DNA from: a virus | DNA: 52,803 nt | Reading direction: 5' to 3' (one strand) | IMG/VR virus record: IMGVR_UViG_3300006880_000005 | Coordinates: 1-52,803 of that record | Part shown: positions 27,466 to 37,166 of the stretch, piece by piece | How the letters are laid out: each line of letters starts with the position of its first letter | Position numbering within the stretch: position 1 is the stretch's first letter | The notes under the pieces: model-generated | The model's database searches: none | What the model saw: the letters and a program-made list of their open reading frames with translations, nothing else | Told to the model about the DNA's origin: nothing | Translations under genes and position numbers: made by a program

Positions 27466-27821
27466 GCCAGCTCATTACGCAGATCACCCTTTATGCCTAC
27501 CCGCTCTGGGCTCTAATCGCCTTCGGTATGGCTGTAGTCAGTTTTACCACATGGTTTTTTGTGGACCATGACCGCAAAACAATGTTGTGGGGCATCGTTT
27601 TCCTGGGTTGGTCGCTGGCGTTTTTTGGCGCCGGACTGCTCATTGCTCGTGTGGGCGACCCAAAGGTAATTGGACCTAGACTTGCGATAATCTGGATTAT
27701 GATTTTGCCAGTATTTGCCTATACGGTCGGACTGGAGTGTGTTCGGTTGTATCGAGTCCTGAAGATGATCGAGGCGATGCGCAAGCGGAGGGCCAAAGCA
27801 TATGGCAAATCTGACCGCTAA
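27462..27821 (+). CDS. Three-TM membrane protein coupled to the CHAT gene
   Basis: 119 aa. Hydrophobic helices at about 10-34, 41-63 and 72-95 and a basic C-terminal tail (RVLKMIEAMRKRRAKAYGKS). The start at 27462 overlaps the CHAT stop (ATGA). The helix count and size would suit a holin, but it is cotranslated with a membrane-anchored protease, so it may instead be its membrane partner or substrate. Confidence 0.75.
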   Translation: MSQLITQITLYAYPLWALIAFGMAVVSFTTWFFVDHDRKTMLWGIVFLGWSLAFFGAGLLIARVGDPKVIGPRLAIIWIMILPVFAYTVGLECVRLYRVLKMIEAMRKRRAKAYGKSDR

Positions 27822-29472
27822 TTCGTTGAACTTAGCTGCCATTCTGGCCAAAGTCCAACCCGGCGACACTATCCAGCTCGCCACCGGCGACTATCCCGGC
27901 GTCTACAACCTTCGCACGCCAGGCGTGACCATTGAGCCCGCCCCTAATGCCGCTCCCACATTCACCGGACCCGCCAAACTCACAACCGACAAGGTTGCAT
28001 GGCTGCATATCTGGCCAACAGCGAAGGGCGCAACGGTGCGCAATTTGCTTTTCTGGCGTGGCGGCGACATTGCGACACTGTTTAAGGCGGGTTGGAATGA
28101 TTACGGGATTGTGGTAGAGGCGCCCGACGTGACCATCACCGGTTGCGGGCTGGGGGGTATGGCGAAGGGAATTCATGTTAAGGGTAAAGAATCGACCGGC
28201 GGCACCATCACCTACAACGAGATCGATCCGACAATCGATTCGTGCATCGCTATCGGCACCAGTTATGGGGTGGTTCGCGGCCTGCTCATCGCATGGAATA
28301 AGCTTTCTGGCTCATACCGCGAAGACGGCATTCAGTTTATGCCGAACTTCGACTTGACCGGCGATGCGCTCGAAGCTGATGTATCCAACCTCGGCACAAT
28401 CATCTATCAAAACTACATCCACGATTGCAATGAGAACGCCATTGACTTGAAGGGTGCAGGGCTGTTCGTCATCGACGGCAACAAGTTCCGCCGTATCGCC
28501 GGCTCATCAAATGGCGCGCCTGACTGGAATCATCGCAGCAATGGCACGATCATCCGTGGCGCTCACACCTCCACAGGCCCGGGCATCATCCGCAACAACG
28601 ATTGTCAGGATTGCTGCTCTGGCTTCTGGTTGTTCGCTGGTTGGAAGGTCTACAACAACACGGTGCAGAATAACAACTGGTCGCCGTGGGACACCTGGCA
28701 GGGTACAGGCATTAGTCAGCGTGGGGATCTCAAAGGCGCTGCGCTTGTCAATAATCTGGTGAGTGGGCATCTGAAGACTAATTTGGAGCTGACTGACACC
28801 AGCATCAGTAGGAACAACCCAACTGAGCCGGGGGCTGGTGTGGAATTGACCTATTGCGAAGGTCAACGCGACACTTCAGAGCTGAGAGTAAAAGACGCCA
28901 GCTATTTTACTGATTGGTTTGGCCAGTCCGATCTACCGCTGGATGTAATTTATCTAGGCGGTCAGCCCTACAAGGTTTTGGGTGTCGATTATGGTGCTAA
29001 CGCTTTGGGACTTGACAGCCGGACTAAATGGCAGGATGGCGACCCCATCTACTGGCGTTCGCCTGAGCCGGTTGTGGGTATCCAACCAGAGTACAAGCCT
29101 GTAGAACCGCCTACAAGCCCGCCAGGGCCGTCTTTTCCGCCAACTGACCCAACCACACCACCGGAGCCGGAAAACCCCAGCCCTGCCCCGCCTACGCAGC
29201 CGGTTACGGTTTCGCTCAACCTCACGTTCGACTTGTCGCCCGCGATGGCGCAAGGGCTGAGGGAAGCGGTCGCAGCGGGAACGGTGCGTGTAAATCTGGT
29301 CGAAAATTACGAAGCGAAGATCGCGGAGATGCAGCGTCTATGGGCTGAAGCTGAAAAGACGTTGAAGCTTGATGAGGACTCGTGGGGCGGCTGGGGCGAT
29401 ACCTTTGACGAGATATTTCATGGGTCAGGTAGCGCGCCAGCGGACAACCGAAAGTACACGGTTATTTCTTGA
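27802..29472 (+). CDS. Parallel beta-helix protein with Pro-rich linker
   Basis: 556 aa. Residues about 5-330 show the repeated short strands and Asn/Gly turns of right-handed parallel beta-helices (pectate-lyase-like), such as VTITGCGLGGMAKGIHVKG and NAIDLKGAGLFVIDGNKF. A Pro-rich linker at about 430-470 leads to a helical C-terminal part. No signal peptide. It overlaps the 3-TM gene by 20 bp. Such proteins are phage depolymerases or tail spikes, but this one sits before the terminase genes and not with the tail genes. Confidence 0.75.
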   Translation: MANLTANSLNLAAILAKVQPGDTIQLATGDYPGVYNLRTPGVTIEPAPNAAPTFTGPAKLTTDKVAWLHIWPTAKGATVRNLLFWRGGDIATLFKAGWNDYGIVVEAPDVTITGCGLGGMAKGIHVKGKESTGGTITYNEIDPTIDSCIAIGTSYGVVRGLLIAWNKLSGSYREDGIQFMPNFDLTGDALEADVSNLGTIIYQNYIHDCNENAIDLKGAGLFVIDGNKFRRIAGSSNGAPDWNHRSNGTIIRGAHTSTGPGIIRNNDCQDCCSGFWLFAGWKVYNNTVQNNNWSPWDTWQGTGISQRGDLKGAALVNNLVSGHLKTNLELTDTSISRNNPTEPGAGVELTYCEGQRDTSELRVKDASYFTDWFGQSDLPLDVIYLGGQPYKVLGVDYGANALGLDSRTKWQDGDPIYWRSPEPVVGIQPEYKPVEPPTSPPGPSFPPTDPTTPPEPENPSPAPPTQPVTVSLNLTFDLSPAMAQGLREAVAAGTVRVNLVENYEAKIAEMQRLWAEAEKTLKLDEDSWGGWGDTFDEIFHGSGSAPADNRKYTVIS

Positions 29473-29486
29473 GGGATAACTAAGCC

Positions 29487-29657
29487 ATGGATCCGCTTAC
29501 TTTGCTCATTTATTTCATTGTCGCCATCGTCGTCCTGGCCATCATCTGGTACGTGATGATCTGGCTCAAAATTCCGCCGCCATTGAATAACATCGTACTA
29601 CTGGTGGCGGCGCTTCTGGTGCTCCTCTGGATTTTGAGAAGGGCGGGGTTGTTCTAG
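29487..29657 (+). CDS. Two-TM holin-like small membrane protein, 56 aa
   Basis: MDPLTLLIYFIVAIVVLAII W, short loop KIPPPLNN, second helix IVLLVAALLVLLWIL, and a basic RRAGLF end: the topology of small class II holins. GAGGGA lies upstream. It could be the holin, or another phage membrane peptide. No endolysin was found nearby. Confidence 0.6.
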   Translation: MDPLTLLIYFIVAIVVLAIIWYVMIWLKIPPPLNNIVLLVAALLVLLWILRRAGLF

Positions 29658-29682
29658 GTTTCTGTAAAACAAGCGTGATCAC

Positions 29683-30051
29683 ATGCCGGGCAAGAAAGGA
29701 CAGACCAACAACCCCAACGGCCGGCCACCGAAGAATCGAGCGTTGACCGCTCTTTTGGAGGCAGCCGGGGCAAAGACGATAGAGCGGGATGGTAAGCCAG
29801 TAACGCGCAAACGTTTCGTGGCCGATGCGCTTTGGACTGCCATTACAACCGGCAAAGTCACTCTCGAGGATGGCGAAGAAACAGTAACTCTTTTACTCGC
29901 TACTGATGATTGGATCGGGCTCGTGCAGTTTCTTTACAAGCAGGTTGACGGTCCGCCACCGAGTGAGCATCAATTGAGCGGGCCTAATGGGGCACCTTTG
30001 CAAATCGAGTATGTCAATGATTGGCGCAGTCCACCGGACACCGAAGATTAA
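29683..30051 (+). CDS. Terminase small-subunit-like protein
   Basis: 122 aa. Opens with GKKGQTNNPNGRPPKNRALT, the DUF5681-type motif common in proteins directly before phage large terminases. Its end overlaps the large-terminase gene. It likely recognises phage DNA for packaging, although the helix-turn-helix is not obvious. Confidence 0.75.
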   Translation: MPGKKGQTNNPNGRPPKNRALTALLEAAGAKTIERDGKPVTRKRFVADALWTAITTGKVTLEDGEETVTLLLATDDWIGLVQFLYKQVDGPPPSEHQLSGPNGAPLQIEYVNDWRSPPDTED

Positions 30052-31348
30052 ACTACCCTACCCGCACGTAGGACAGCAGATCGTCAGGCAACAGACCCGG
30101 CGATTTAACTGGCTGGCCGCGGGCCGACGCTGGCGCAAAACTACACTTGTCATGTCCATTGCTGTGGAAAGTGCGGCGAAGGGCCGGCGTATCATCTGGG
30201 GTGCTCCCACCTATCAGCAGGTGCGAATCGGGTTTAATGAGACGCACCAGGCGGCCGCTGGGTTGGCAGAGTTCAACATCGGGCGCATGGAGGTTGTTTT
30301 CCCCTCTGGTGGGGCAATTGTCTATCGCAGCCTGGATGACGCTGACAATGCTCGCGGTGAGACGGCTGACGGGGTTGTGATTGACGAAAGCGCCGATGTG
30401 CGCGCTGCGGCCTGGTATGAGGTTCTTCGCCCAATGCTCATTGATACCGGGGGGTGGTTGTGGGCCATCGGTACACCGAAAGGGCGCAACTGGTTTTATC
30501 GCGAAAGCATGACGGCGCCAGACAGCACCGATGCTCGTGCGTGGCAAGTCCCGACGGTGGGCGCGGAGATTGTTGACGGCCGGCTTGTGCGCAAGCCTCA
30601 CCCGATGGAGAATCCAAATATCCCGTGGGAGGAAATTGTCAACCTCTGGCAAACCATGCCGGAGCGCACATTCAGGCAGGAGATTTTAGCCGAATTTATC
30701 GAAGGCGAAGGATCGGTATTTAGGAACCTTGCCGCCTGCCTACATGCGCCGCAGACCACGCTAGAGAAACATAGCGGACATGTGATTATTGCCGGCCTGG
30801 ATTGGGCCAAACAAAAAGATTTTACCTGTACCTCCATCGGCTGCGCAACCTGCAAATGTGAGGTTGATCGGGATAGGTTCAACAAAATCGATTATGTGTT
30901 TCAGCGCGACCGGCTCAAGGAACTGTATCGCAAGTGGAAGGTATCGAAGATCCTAGCCGAGAGCAATAGCATCGGTGAGCCCAATATGGAGATGCTACAG
31001 CGCGACGGCTTCCCGGTGATTGCCTTCCAGACCACAGCGACCAGCAAGCCGCCATTGATTGAAAACCTCGCTCTTTCTTTTGAGAGAGCCGAGTGGCAAT
31101 TTCAAGCCGATCCAGTATGGACCGGTGAACTAGAAGCGTTTGAGCGCAAAGTATCGCCTACCACAGGCCGAAGCCAGTATGGAGCACCCGAAGGCATGAA
31201 CGATGATACGGTGATTGCGCGGGCGCTTATGCGCTGGCAGGCAGAGCAGCCGGCTACGCTGCAAATCATGCCCCAGGTTGCGCACCTGTTTGGTACTCGT
31301 GACCGTGTAGCGGAACCGGCACACAGGGGGCGACATGGCCGGCTATAA
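30011..31348 (+). CDS. Terminase large subunit
   Basis: 445 aa from this start (alternative ATGs at 29987 and 30017). ATPase: AGRRWRKTTL is a Walker-A-like P-loop near residue 40, GVVIDESADV the Walker B, and GTPKGRNWF coupling motif C. RNase H-type nuclease: AGLDWAKQKDFT, LAESNSIGEPN, and GMNDDTVIARAL carry the metal-binding acids. It packages DNA into proheads with the portal encoded next. Its end overlaps the portal start by 14 bp. Confidence 0.93.
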   Translation: MSMIGAVHRTPKIKLPYPHVGQQIVRQQTRRFNWLAAGRRWRKTTLVMSIAVESAAKGRRIIWGAPTYQQVRIGFNETHQAAAGLAEFNIGRMEVVFPSGGAIVYRSLDDADNARGETADGVVIDESADVRAAAWYEVLRPMLIDTGGWLWAIGTPKGRNWFYRESMTAPDSTDARAWQVPTVGAEIVDGRLVRKPHPMENPNIPWEEIVNLWQTMPERTFRQEILAEFIEGEGSVFRNLAACLHAPQTTLEKHSGHVIIAGLDWAKQKDFTCTSIGCATCKCEVDRDRFNKIDYVFQRDRLKELYRKWKVSKILAESNSIGEPNMEMLQRDGFPVIAFQTTATSKPPLIENLALSFERAEWQFQADPVWTGELEAFERKVSPTTGRSQYGAPEGMNDDTVIARALMRWQAEQPATLQIMPQVAHLFGTRDRVAEPAHRGRHGRL

Positions 31349-32801
31349 CATTGTGGAGCGCATCAAGTCGCTGGCCCGCCCCGGTGTGGTGCGTGAGCTG
31401 ATTGGCCGCTATGTGGTGGGCGATGCGCAATTCACCCTGTTTCGCAGCCGTAGCTATGTCAAGTCGTATGATGAGACGATCCCGAACTATCAGTTTTGGG
31501 ATATGCTCAGGCGTGGCAAGGCAAAAGGCTATAGTCTGGGCGGTCTGTTTGCCAAGCGCATCGAACGCATCTTCGCATCATGGGTTATCGGCCAGGATTT
31601 GGCGGTTACACTGGCAGAGAGCGGCGATCCAGACGACGAAAACGACATCCGCAACTATACCGATGGCCGGTTAGCTGATTTCATCAACGCCAACTATACC
31701 ACTCTGTTGGACGTGAAAAAGGATGCGTTGGGGCTTGGCGATCAATACGCCGTGGTCAACATCGACAATAGCCTGTCTGTGCCATCGCCCGAGACGGTCA
31801 CGGTAAGACGTAATGAGTTGGACTATAGGACTGTGGAGGCGTACACAATCACAACTCGCCTGGACAAATACACCATAACCGATGAATACCGGCTAGATGG
31901 TCGAACGGTGACAGTCAAGCAAGGCGACCGCATTGTCAGTGTACAGACCTTCCAGAACCTAATCGACCGTATCCCGGTGGTGCATATTGCCCATGGTCGG
32001 TCAGGTAACGAATGCTATGGACACCCGATACACGAGGAGTTGCGACCGTTATACGACCAGTATGACGATCTCATTTACAAACAACTCGACGGCGCTAAAT
32101 TGCTTGGTAATCCACTCCTTGCCTTCGTGGGCATGGAGGACATTACTGCCGTCAAGAACGCCAACCAACCTGCCATCGAGGACACCTACACAGACAAGGA
32201 CGGGAACACCGCCACACGAGCGCAGCTAAACATTGACACCAATGCGGTATTGCTTGTGGGCAAGGGTGGAGATGCTAAATTCGTTGCACCGCCCACGGGG
32301 TTCACGGCGGACACTCAGCAAGCGCTTAAGACGCTCTTTCTGCTGCTCCTCGACCACACCGGCATCCCCGAATTTATCTGGGGCAACGAATTATCTGGTT
32401 CCCATGCCACCGCTGAAGTGCAGATGACCCAATGGACGCTCGACATCAAGGCGATGCGCCGGCATGACGAGGCCTGGTTGCTCGAACTGTGCGGCATCTG
32501 GTTGGCAACTGTGGCGCTCACAGATCCGCAGATCGTGGTCGATAGGCTTGAAATCCAGTGGCCGGCACTGATTGAGGAAGACAAGGACATTTTGCTGAAG
32601 TTCATCGACTTCGCCAAGACGAACAACCTGCTGACCGACAAGACGGCGCTGGAATTGCTCGAATTGGTTGACGACCCGGCGGAAGAGGCAGCGGAAGCCA
32701 AAGCTGAGGGTGATGAGAAACGCAAACAGATGATGGAAGAAAACGAAACGATGGCGTTTAATAGCCGGTTGGCACAGGATGCGGGAGGGAGTTACGAGTG
32801 A
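31335..32801 (+). CDS. Portal protein (SPP1 gp6-like)
   Basis: 488 aa with the typical features of the gp6-like portal family: an N-terminal acidic/aromatic region, VVHIAHGR, YGHPIHEELRPLYDQYDDLI, LLLLDHTGIPEFIWGNELSGSHATAEVQ and an acidic C-terminal tail. GGGGG lies before the ATG. Forms the dodecameric gate in the capsid vertex. Confidence 0.93.
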   Translation: MAGYNIVERIKSLARPGVVRELIGRYVVGDAQFTLFRSRSYVKSYDETIPNYQFWDMLRRGKAKGYSLGGLFAKRIERIFASWVIGQDLAVTLAESGDPDDENDIRNYTDGRLADFINANYTTLLDVKKDALGLGDQYAVVNIDNSLSVPSPETVTVRRNELDYRTVEAYTITTRLDKYTITDEYRLDGRTVTVKQGDRIVSVQTFQNLIDRIPVVHIAHGRSGNECYGHPIHEELRPLYDQYDDLIYKQLDGAKLLGNPLLAFVGMEDITAVKNANQPAIEDTYTDKDGNTATRAQLNIDTNAVLLVGKGGDAKFVAPPTGFTADTQQALKTLFLLLLDHTGIPEFIWGNELSGSHATAEVQMTQWTLDIKAMRRHDEAWLLELCGIWLATVALTDPQIVVDRLEIQWPALIEEDKDILLKFIDFAKTNNLLTDKTALELLELVDDPAEEAAEAKAEGDEKRKQMMEENETMAFNSRLAQDAGGSYE

Positions 32802-32965
32802 GCAAGGCGACCCTGTTTGCGCTGATGATTATTGCTGGCTTGGTGGTCGCCGGTGTGGGCTTGTGGCTGATTTCTGCTCCTATCGCGCTCTTGTGGGCGG
32901 GGCTCTGGCTCGTGGGGATTGGATACTACGGTACGAAGGCGATGGAGGGTAAAGACGATGAATGA
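32798..32965 (+). CDS. 55-aa two-TM membrane protein
   Basis: GTG start overlapping the portal stop (GTGA). MSKATLFALMIIAGLVVAGV GLWLI forms one helix, then APIALLWAGLWLVGIGYYG a second, then an acidic tail. Small membrane protein in the head module; holin-like in topology but in an odd place. Confidence 0.55.
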   Translation: MSKATLFALMIIAGLVVAGVGLWLISAPIALLWAGLWLVGIGYYGTKAMEGKDDE

Positions 32966-33158
32966 GGGCATGTACTTAGCAATCATCGCTGAGTTGCGAG
33001 AAATCAATAGCAACGTGCGCCAGTTGGTCGATTTGATGCAGAGACGGCCGCTAGCACCCGATATTTCGACGCCGCCAGATGAGGCAATCGCAACAGGGAT
33101 GCACACGACAGCCCGCAAGCCGGCCAAGATGAAGCAAAAGGTTCGACACTACGCATAA
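32958..33158 (+). CDS. Hypothetical 66-aa protein
   Basis: MNEGMYLAIIAELREINSNV RQLVDLMQRRP, then a Pro/Ala-rich basic tail (KPAKMKQKVRHYA). GGAGGG precedes the start. Short amphipathic helix, possibly binding portal or head protein. TAATG overlap with the MuF-like gene. Confidence 0.65.
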   Translation: MNEGMYLAIIAELREINSNVRQLVDLMQRRPLAPDISTPPDEAIATGMHTTARKPAKMKQKVRHYA

Positions 33159-34240
33159 TGGCTACCTCTTACCGCTCTCGATTCATCTCAACGCTTCGCC
33201 AAAACGAACGCACCATGACGGAGCTATTCTCCGCTCTGGCTGCGTCTTGCGCGGCTGAGGTCAATCGGCGGGCGGACACATCCGGCAACGTGCCACGTCA
33301 AGCGACATTTGAGATTCAGCAGGCGATAGGCGACCACATTGCTCGATTCTTTCTGGGCCGTGACAGCGCCGGCATTCGCAACCCGTTCGCAATCCTGCCT
33401 GATGGTTCAGTCTTCCCGCTATCGCCTTATATGCGGGCGCTGTGGGCGTCCATACAGGCCGCTACACGTCTTCCTGTCGAACAGCACGCCGCCATTATGC
33501 AGCGCCGGTTGCCGCCTGAATTGCTGGTAGTGTTTCGGTCTGCGCATGGCAATCCGTTTGCTCGGGCCGGGGCAATGGTGCGTGAACAGTTCCGGCCCAA
33601 CCCGCTCGCCAGATATGACCCGCCGCACTTGTGGGTAGACCCGAACGGCTATCGGTTGAGTGACCGCATTTGGAACACAAGCAGCACGACGCGCAACCGG
33701 CTTAATTTGTTTTTGGATGAGGTGATACGGGACGGGCGTGGAGCTGCGTCGATTGCTAGAGAGCTAGAGCAATTCCTTGTGCCGGGCCGCTCACTGGTGC
33801 GTACACGAGCGCCCTACGGCACAGACGCAAGCGCCGACGCCATGAGGATAGCACGCACTGAAATTACACGAGCACACGCACGAGCCGCCGAAGTAAGCGC
33901 CGCTATGAATCCATTTGTGGAGGGGATAGCAGTGCGGCTGAGTGGTAGCCATCCACACCCCGACATTTGCGACGAAGCGGCCGCCGCGGGGCCGTGGCCA
34001 AAGGATGCAATACCGCTACAGTACCAAGTGCCTTTGCATCCACACTGCCTATGCTCATATCAGTATGTGATGATCTCCGACCCACAAAAAGAGCTTGACC
34101 GGCTACGGGATGACATTCGGGCCGCCCGCCGCGAGCTTGTGGATCTGGTGGGCCCGCTACTCACTCAACAGTTTGTAATGATGCTCCTGAGTGACCGCAG
34201 AGAGCGACAGCAAGAGCAGCCGATGGAGCTGGCGGCATGA
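33158..34240 (+). CDS. MuF/SPP1 gp7-like minor head protein
   Basis: 360 aa. The C-terminal part contains IARTEITRAHARAAEV, RLSGSHPHPDICDEAAAAGP and LHPHCLCSYQ, the conserved His/Cys-rich pattern of phage Mu F-type head morphogenesis proteins. Associated with the portal and injected or needed for DNA ejection in related phages. Translationally coupled to both neighbours. Confidence 0.85.
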   Translation: MATSYRSRFISTLRQNERTMTELFSALAASCAAEVNRRADTSGNVPRQATFEIQQAIGDHIARFFLGRDSAGIRNPFAILPDGSVFPLSPYMRALWASIQAATRLPVEQHAAIMQRRLPPELLVVFRSAHGNPFARAGAMVREQFRPNPLARYDPPHLWVDPNGYRLSDRIWNTSSTTRNRLNLFLDEVIRDGRGAASIARELEQFLVPGRSLVRTRAPYGTDASADAMRIARTEITRAHARAAEVSAAMNPFVEGIAVRLSGSHPHPDICDEAAAAGPWPKDAIPLQYQVPLHPHCLCSYQYVMISDPQKELDRLRDDIRAARRELVDLVGPLLTQQFVMMLLSDRRERQQEQPMELAA

Positions 34241-34926
34241 ATGTGTGCGCCTGTTCAGCCTTCCGCAATTCAACCAGCTACCTGACGCGCTATTTCGTCC
34301 AAATGGCGGCGTTGCGGCGTGAGTTGGTCAAGCGTGGTGATAGTCTGCATCTCATCTTGTGCGAAGGCGACCACACAGACGCTACCCGTTCAATGTTGCC
34401 GGGGTGGCTGACTGACTTTGACTCGACGCTGATTCACTACGACCATGGCCAACCGAATTTTGGGAGCGTGGTCAACCTGGAACGCTTCGCAATGTTGGCA
34501 GGGGTGTGGAATCGCATTTGGGCACAGATACCAGAGGATGCGGACGCGGTGCTGTTTGTGGAGAGTGATTTGATTTGGCATCCAAATACCATGATGCGGC
34601 TGATTGACCACACGAGAGAATACCCGGCAATGGCACCAATGGTCATGTTGCAACGTGAAGGCTACCCAAGTGACGCCTACTATGATTGCTGGGGAATGCG
34701 CAAAGATGGCTTGCCGTTCAACCATCGCCCGCCCTACTTCCAGCCCTGGCCAGTTAGTGAGCCGGTGCGAATAGACGCCGCCGGCAGTTGCATGGCGATA
34801 CAGGGCGACATTGCCCGCCGCCTGATGTGGCCGGCTGAGGATGTGGTGCGCGGCGTGTGTCGGCAGATATACGAACTAGGCGGCTCAGTGTGGATTGATT
34901 CAGCCCTGGAGATATTTCACCCATGA
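34237..34926 (+). CDS. Glycosyltransferase, GT-A type (Anp1-like)
   Basis: 229 aa. [12 protein letters not shown]...[15 protein letters not shown], then [15 protein letters not shown] (the ESD replacing a DxD metal site), [19 protein letters not shown] and [14 protein letters not shown] match the Anp1/family-2-like glycosyltransferase fold. It probably glycosylates a virion or host-surface component. It overlaps both neighbours (ATGA) inside the head module, so it is a stable member of the operon. Confidence 0.8.
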   Translation: MNVCACSAFRNSTSYLTRYFVQMAALRRELVKRGDSLHLILCEGDHTDATRSMLPGWLTDFDSTLIHYDHGQPNFGSVVNLERFAMLAGVWNRIWAQIPEDADAVLFVESDLIWHPNTMMRLIDHTREYPAMAPMVMLQREGYPSDAYYDCWGMRKDGLPFNHRPPYFQPWPVSEPVRIDAAGSCMAIQGDIARRLMWPAEDVVRGVCRQIYELGGSVWIDSALEIFHP

Positions 34927-35552
34927 TTTATGAGCCGGTTCTAATCCTAAAGCCTGAAATGGTAGGCATTGACGAAGACGCACGCGTTGATTCGTTCGTG
35001 AAAATTGAGGGCGGGCTAGGTGTATCCATTCGAGCCGGGACGCACGTAAGTTCGTTTGCTCACTTGAATATTGGGGGCGGCCTGTTGTGGGTTGGTGAGA
35101 ATGTGGCCATCGCTTCGGGCGCTCGCATCTTGAGCGGCACAAATACACCTGATGGGCGCTCTATGTCATCGGCGGCGCCTACGGAGATGCAGAGCATCAA
35201 GCGCACGCAAGTGAGGATAGACGACTTTGCTTTCGTTGGTGCCGGCGCAACCATCCTCCCCGGTGTGACCATCGGGCGCTATGCCGTCATCGGTGCCGGC
35301 GCTGTGGTTATTCACGATGTCCCACCCTACGCTATCGTGGCCGGTGTTCCTGCCCGGCAGATAGGCGATAGGCGGGAGCGCGAGGGCTGGACGTGGGGTG
35401 ACGGGGATGTGGAAGCGCCGCCGATGCCAAGCGCAATAGAGGTTGAGGCTGAAATCATCAAGCGGGGAATTCTCCGCAGGTTTAATCTGGAAGTGAGCGA
35501 CGAATACGCAAGAGCGTTTGCGGCATTCATAGGAGCTGAGTATGTCAACTGA
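34923..35552 (+). CDS. Left-handed beta-helix (hexapeptide) acyltransferase
   Basis: 209 aa. Repeated hexapeptides such as [64 protein letters not shown] are typical of O- or N-acetyltransferases acting on sugars. Paired with the preceding glycosyltransferase, it may decorate a sugar on a phage or surface glycan. Coupled by ATGA upstream and overlapping the protease/scaffold gene downstream. Confidence 0.88.
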   Translation: MIYEPVLILKPEMVGIDEDARVDSFVKIEGGLGVSIRAGTHVSSFAHLNIGGGLLWVGENVAIASGARILSGTNTPDGRSMSSAAPTEMQSIKRTQVRIDDFAFVGAGATILPGVTIGRYAVIGAGAVVIHDVPPYAIVAGVPARQIGDRREREGWTWGDGDVEAPPMPSAIEVEAEIIKRGILRRFNLEVSDEYARAFAAFIGAEYVN

Positions 35553-36636
35553 CCAAATCAGAGAGTATTTCGTTGGGGAATTTCGAGGAGATTTCCCTGA
35601 CGTTCCCATAGCGGCAGGCGTCAACATGGATGCACTCAAGGAAACCGACGCTGCACCCTTTTTTGTGACCCTTCCAGTAATACCGGAGGTGGGCGCCATC
35701 TCCAAGAATGGACTCCTCTATGATGACAACCTTGTCAACAGTATTGAGGAGCAGATCAATCGCAAGCGGCCCGGCGGCATCTTTGGTCATCTGAGAGACG
35801 ACCAGAGAGATACCGCTTTCCCCATACCGGAAGGCATGTGGGTAGGTGCGCAGCGGGTAGGTAAGGCACTTTGGGCAAAGGCATATATTCCGCCGGGCGC
35901 GGCCCGCGACCACATGCGCCGGCTCAAAGCATTAGGTGGACAGATTGCAACCAGCATCTACGGCAAAGGCAGCTTTGAGGGTGTAAGAGAGGGCGTGCGA
36001 CGCCTGAAAGATTTCAACCTTGAGAGTCTTGACTTTGCTCCACCTGAACGGGCAGCGCTGGGAGCCGGTGCAACCCCCTTTGTGACAGCAGAATTTGAGC
36101 AGGGCGACCAGCCCTCAGAGGATCTAAACATGCCAACAAGAGAAGAAGTAATCGCCGGCCTTACCGCTGGCGACGTTCCCGCCCAAGTGCGCGAACAAAT
36201 CATCAGAGAGGCGCAGCCGGCCAGCGATCCCGCCATCGTGCAGGAACTAGCCGACATGCGGACGCTCAACCAGACGTTGACCACTCGTCTCTCAGAAATG
36301 CAAGTGCGTGAGTTCGAGAGCGCACTTGACGTTGAGGTGAGCAAGCTTATCAACTGGCAAGTCAAGGGCGAGGATGCGCAAAAGGCTGTGGATGCTTTCA
36401 AGCGCACCTTGCGTAGTCACATCATTTCCGAATTTGGCACGGAGCGCCCCGTGGAGCGCATTGCTGAGATCGCGGGCAAGGTTTGGGAAGACCTCAAACC
36501 CCTGGCCGAAACCCTCCGCAATAGCCTCGCTGGCCCGCCCGCCATCATTCCCCAGCGCACCGTTACGAATGGCCGCCCGGTGTTGGTTGACACCCCGGAA
36601 GCTCGCCAAGCCGCTCGCGCTCGCTTGGGTATCTAG
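35542..36636 (+). CDS. Prohead protease/scaffold-type protein
   Basis: 364 aa. Residues about 45-190 resemble capsid maturation proteases ([55 protein letters not shown]). From about 200 the sequence is helical and acidic/basic, as in scaffold domains, ending with a basic region. Self-cleaving protease-scaffold fusions of this kind precede decoration and capsid genes. The catalytic residues could not be assigned with certainty. AGGAG lies upstream. Confidence 0.75.
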   Translation: MSTDQIREYFVGEFRGDFPDVPIAAGVNMDALKETDAAPFFVTLPVIPEVGAISKNGLLYDDNLVNSIEEQINRKRPGGIFGHLRDDQRDTAFPIPEGMWVGAQRVGKALWAKAYIPPGAARDHMRRLKALGGQIATSIYGKGSFEGVREGVRRLKDFNLESLDFAPPERAALGAGATPFVTAEFEQGDQPSEDLNMPTREEVIAGLTAGDVPAQVREQIIREAQPASDPAIVQELADMRTLNQTLTTRLSEMQVREFESALDVEVSKLINWQVKGEDAQKAVDAFKRTLRSHIISEFGTERPVERIAEIAGKVWEDLKPLAETLRNSLAGPPAIIPQRTVTNGRPVLVDTPEARQAARARLGI

Positions 36637-36681
36637 GCAGATTATCGCTTGTAGGCAACTACAGGTTACAGGAGAAATATT

Positions 36682-37116
36682 ATGTCTGACATCGCATTGA
36701 CCGCCGCCAACATCCGGGCGCATCCGGCGCAGGGCGCCGTTGTCGTTCCAGGCCGGGCGGGCGGAACTATCACAACCGGGCACCTTGTCTATCAAGCCAG
36801 CGACGGTGATTGGGAGCGGGCGGACGGTGACGTTGCCGGCGGTGCTCCTGCCCGGGCACAGGGGATCGCCGTGGAATCGTTCGACGGCGAGACGACCATC
36901 GCCAGCGGCGACCCGGTAAGCGTCTGCGTGTTCGGGCCAGTGACGGGCTACACCAGCCTTACCGCCGGCGCAAACTATTACCTTTCGGACACCGCTGGGC
37001 GTATTGGGACAACCGTGGGTACTTTCGACCGCATTATTGGGTTCGGGATGGCTATGCCTACCGGCGAAGTGGCGCTATTCGTGAGCATTCAGCAGAACGA
37101 TCCGAGCTGCGCTTAA
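36682..37116 (+). CDS. Head decoration-type protein
   Basis: 144 aa, beta-rich, AQGIAVESFDGETTIASGDP VSVCVFGPV and YYLSDTAGRIG like small capsid-stabilising proteins (DUF2190-type). It is located between the protease and major capsid, the usual site. AGGAGAA upstream. Confidence 0.75.
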   Translation: MSDIALTAANIRAHPAQGAVVVPGRAGGTITTGHLVYQASDGDWERADGDVAGGAPARAQGIAVESFDGETTIASGDPVSVCVFGPVTGYTSLTAGANYYLSDTAGRIGTTVGTFDRIIGFGMAMPTGEVALFVSIQQNDPSCA

Positions 37117-37166
37117 CCTGTAGTCTGGGTTTTGTGACTGCAAACGGATAGAGGAGATACACAATC

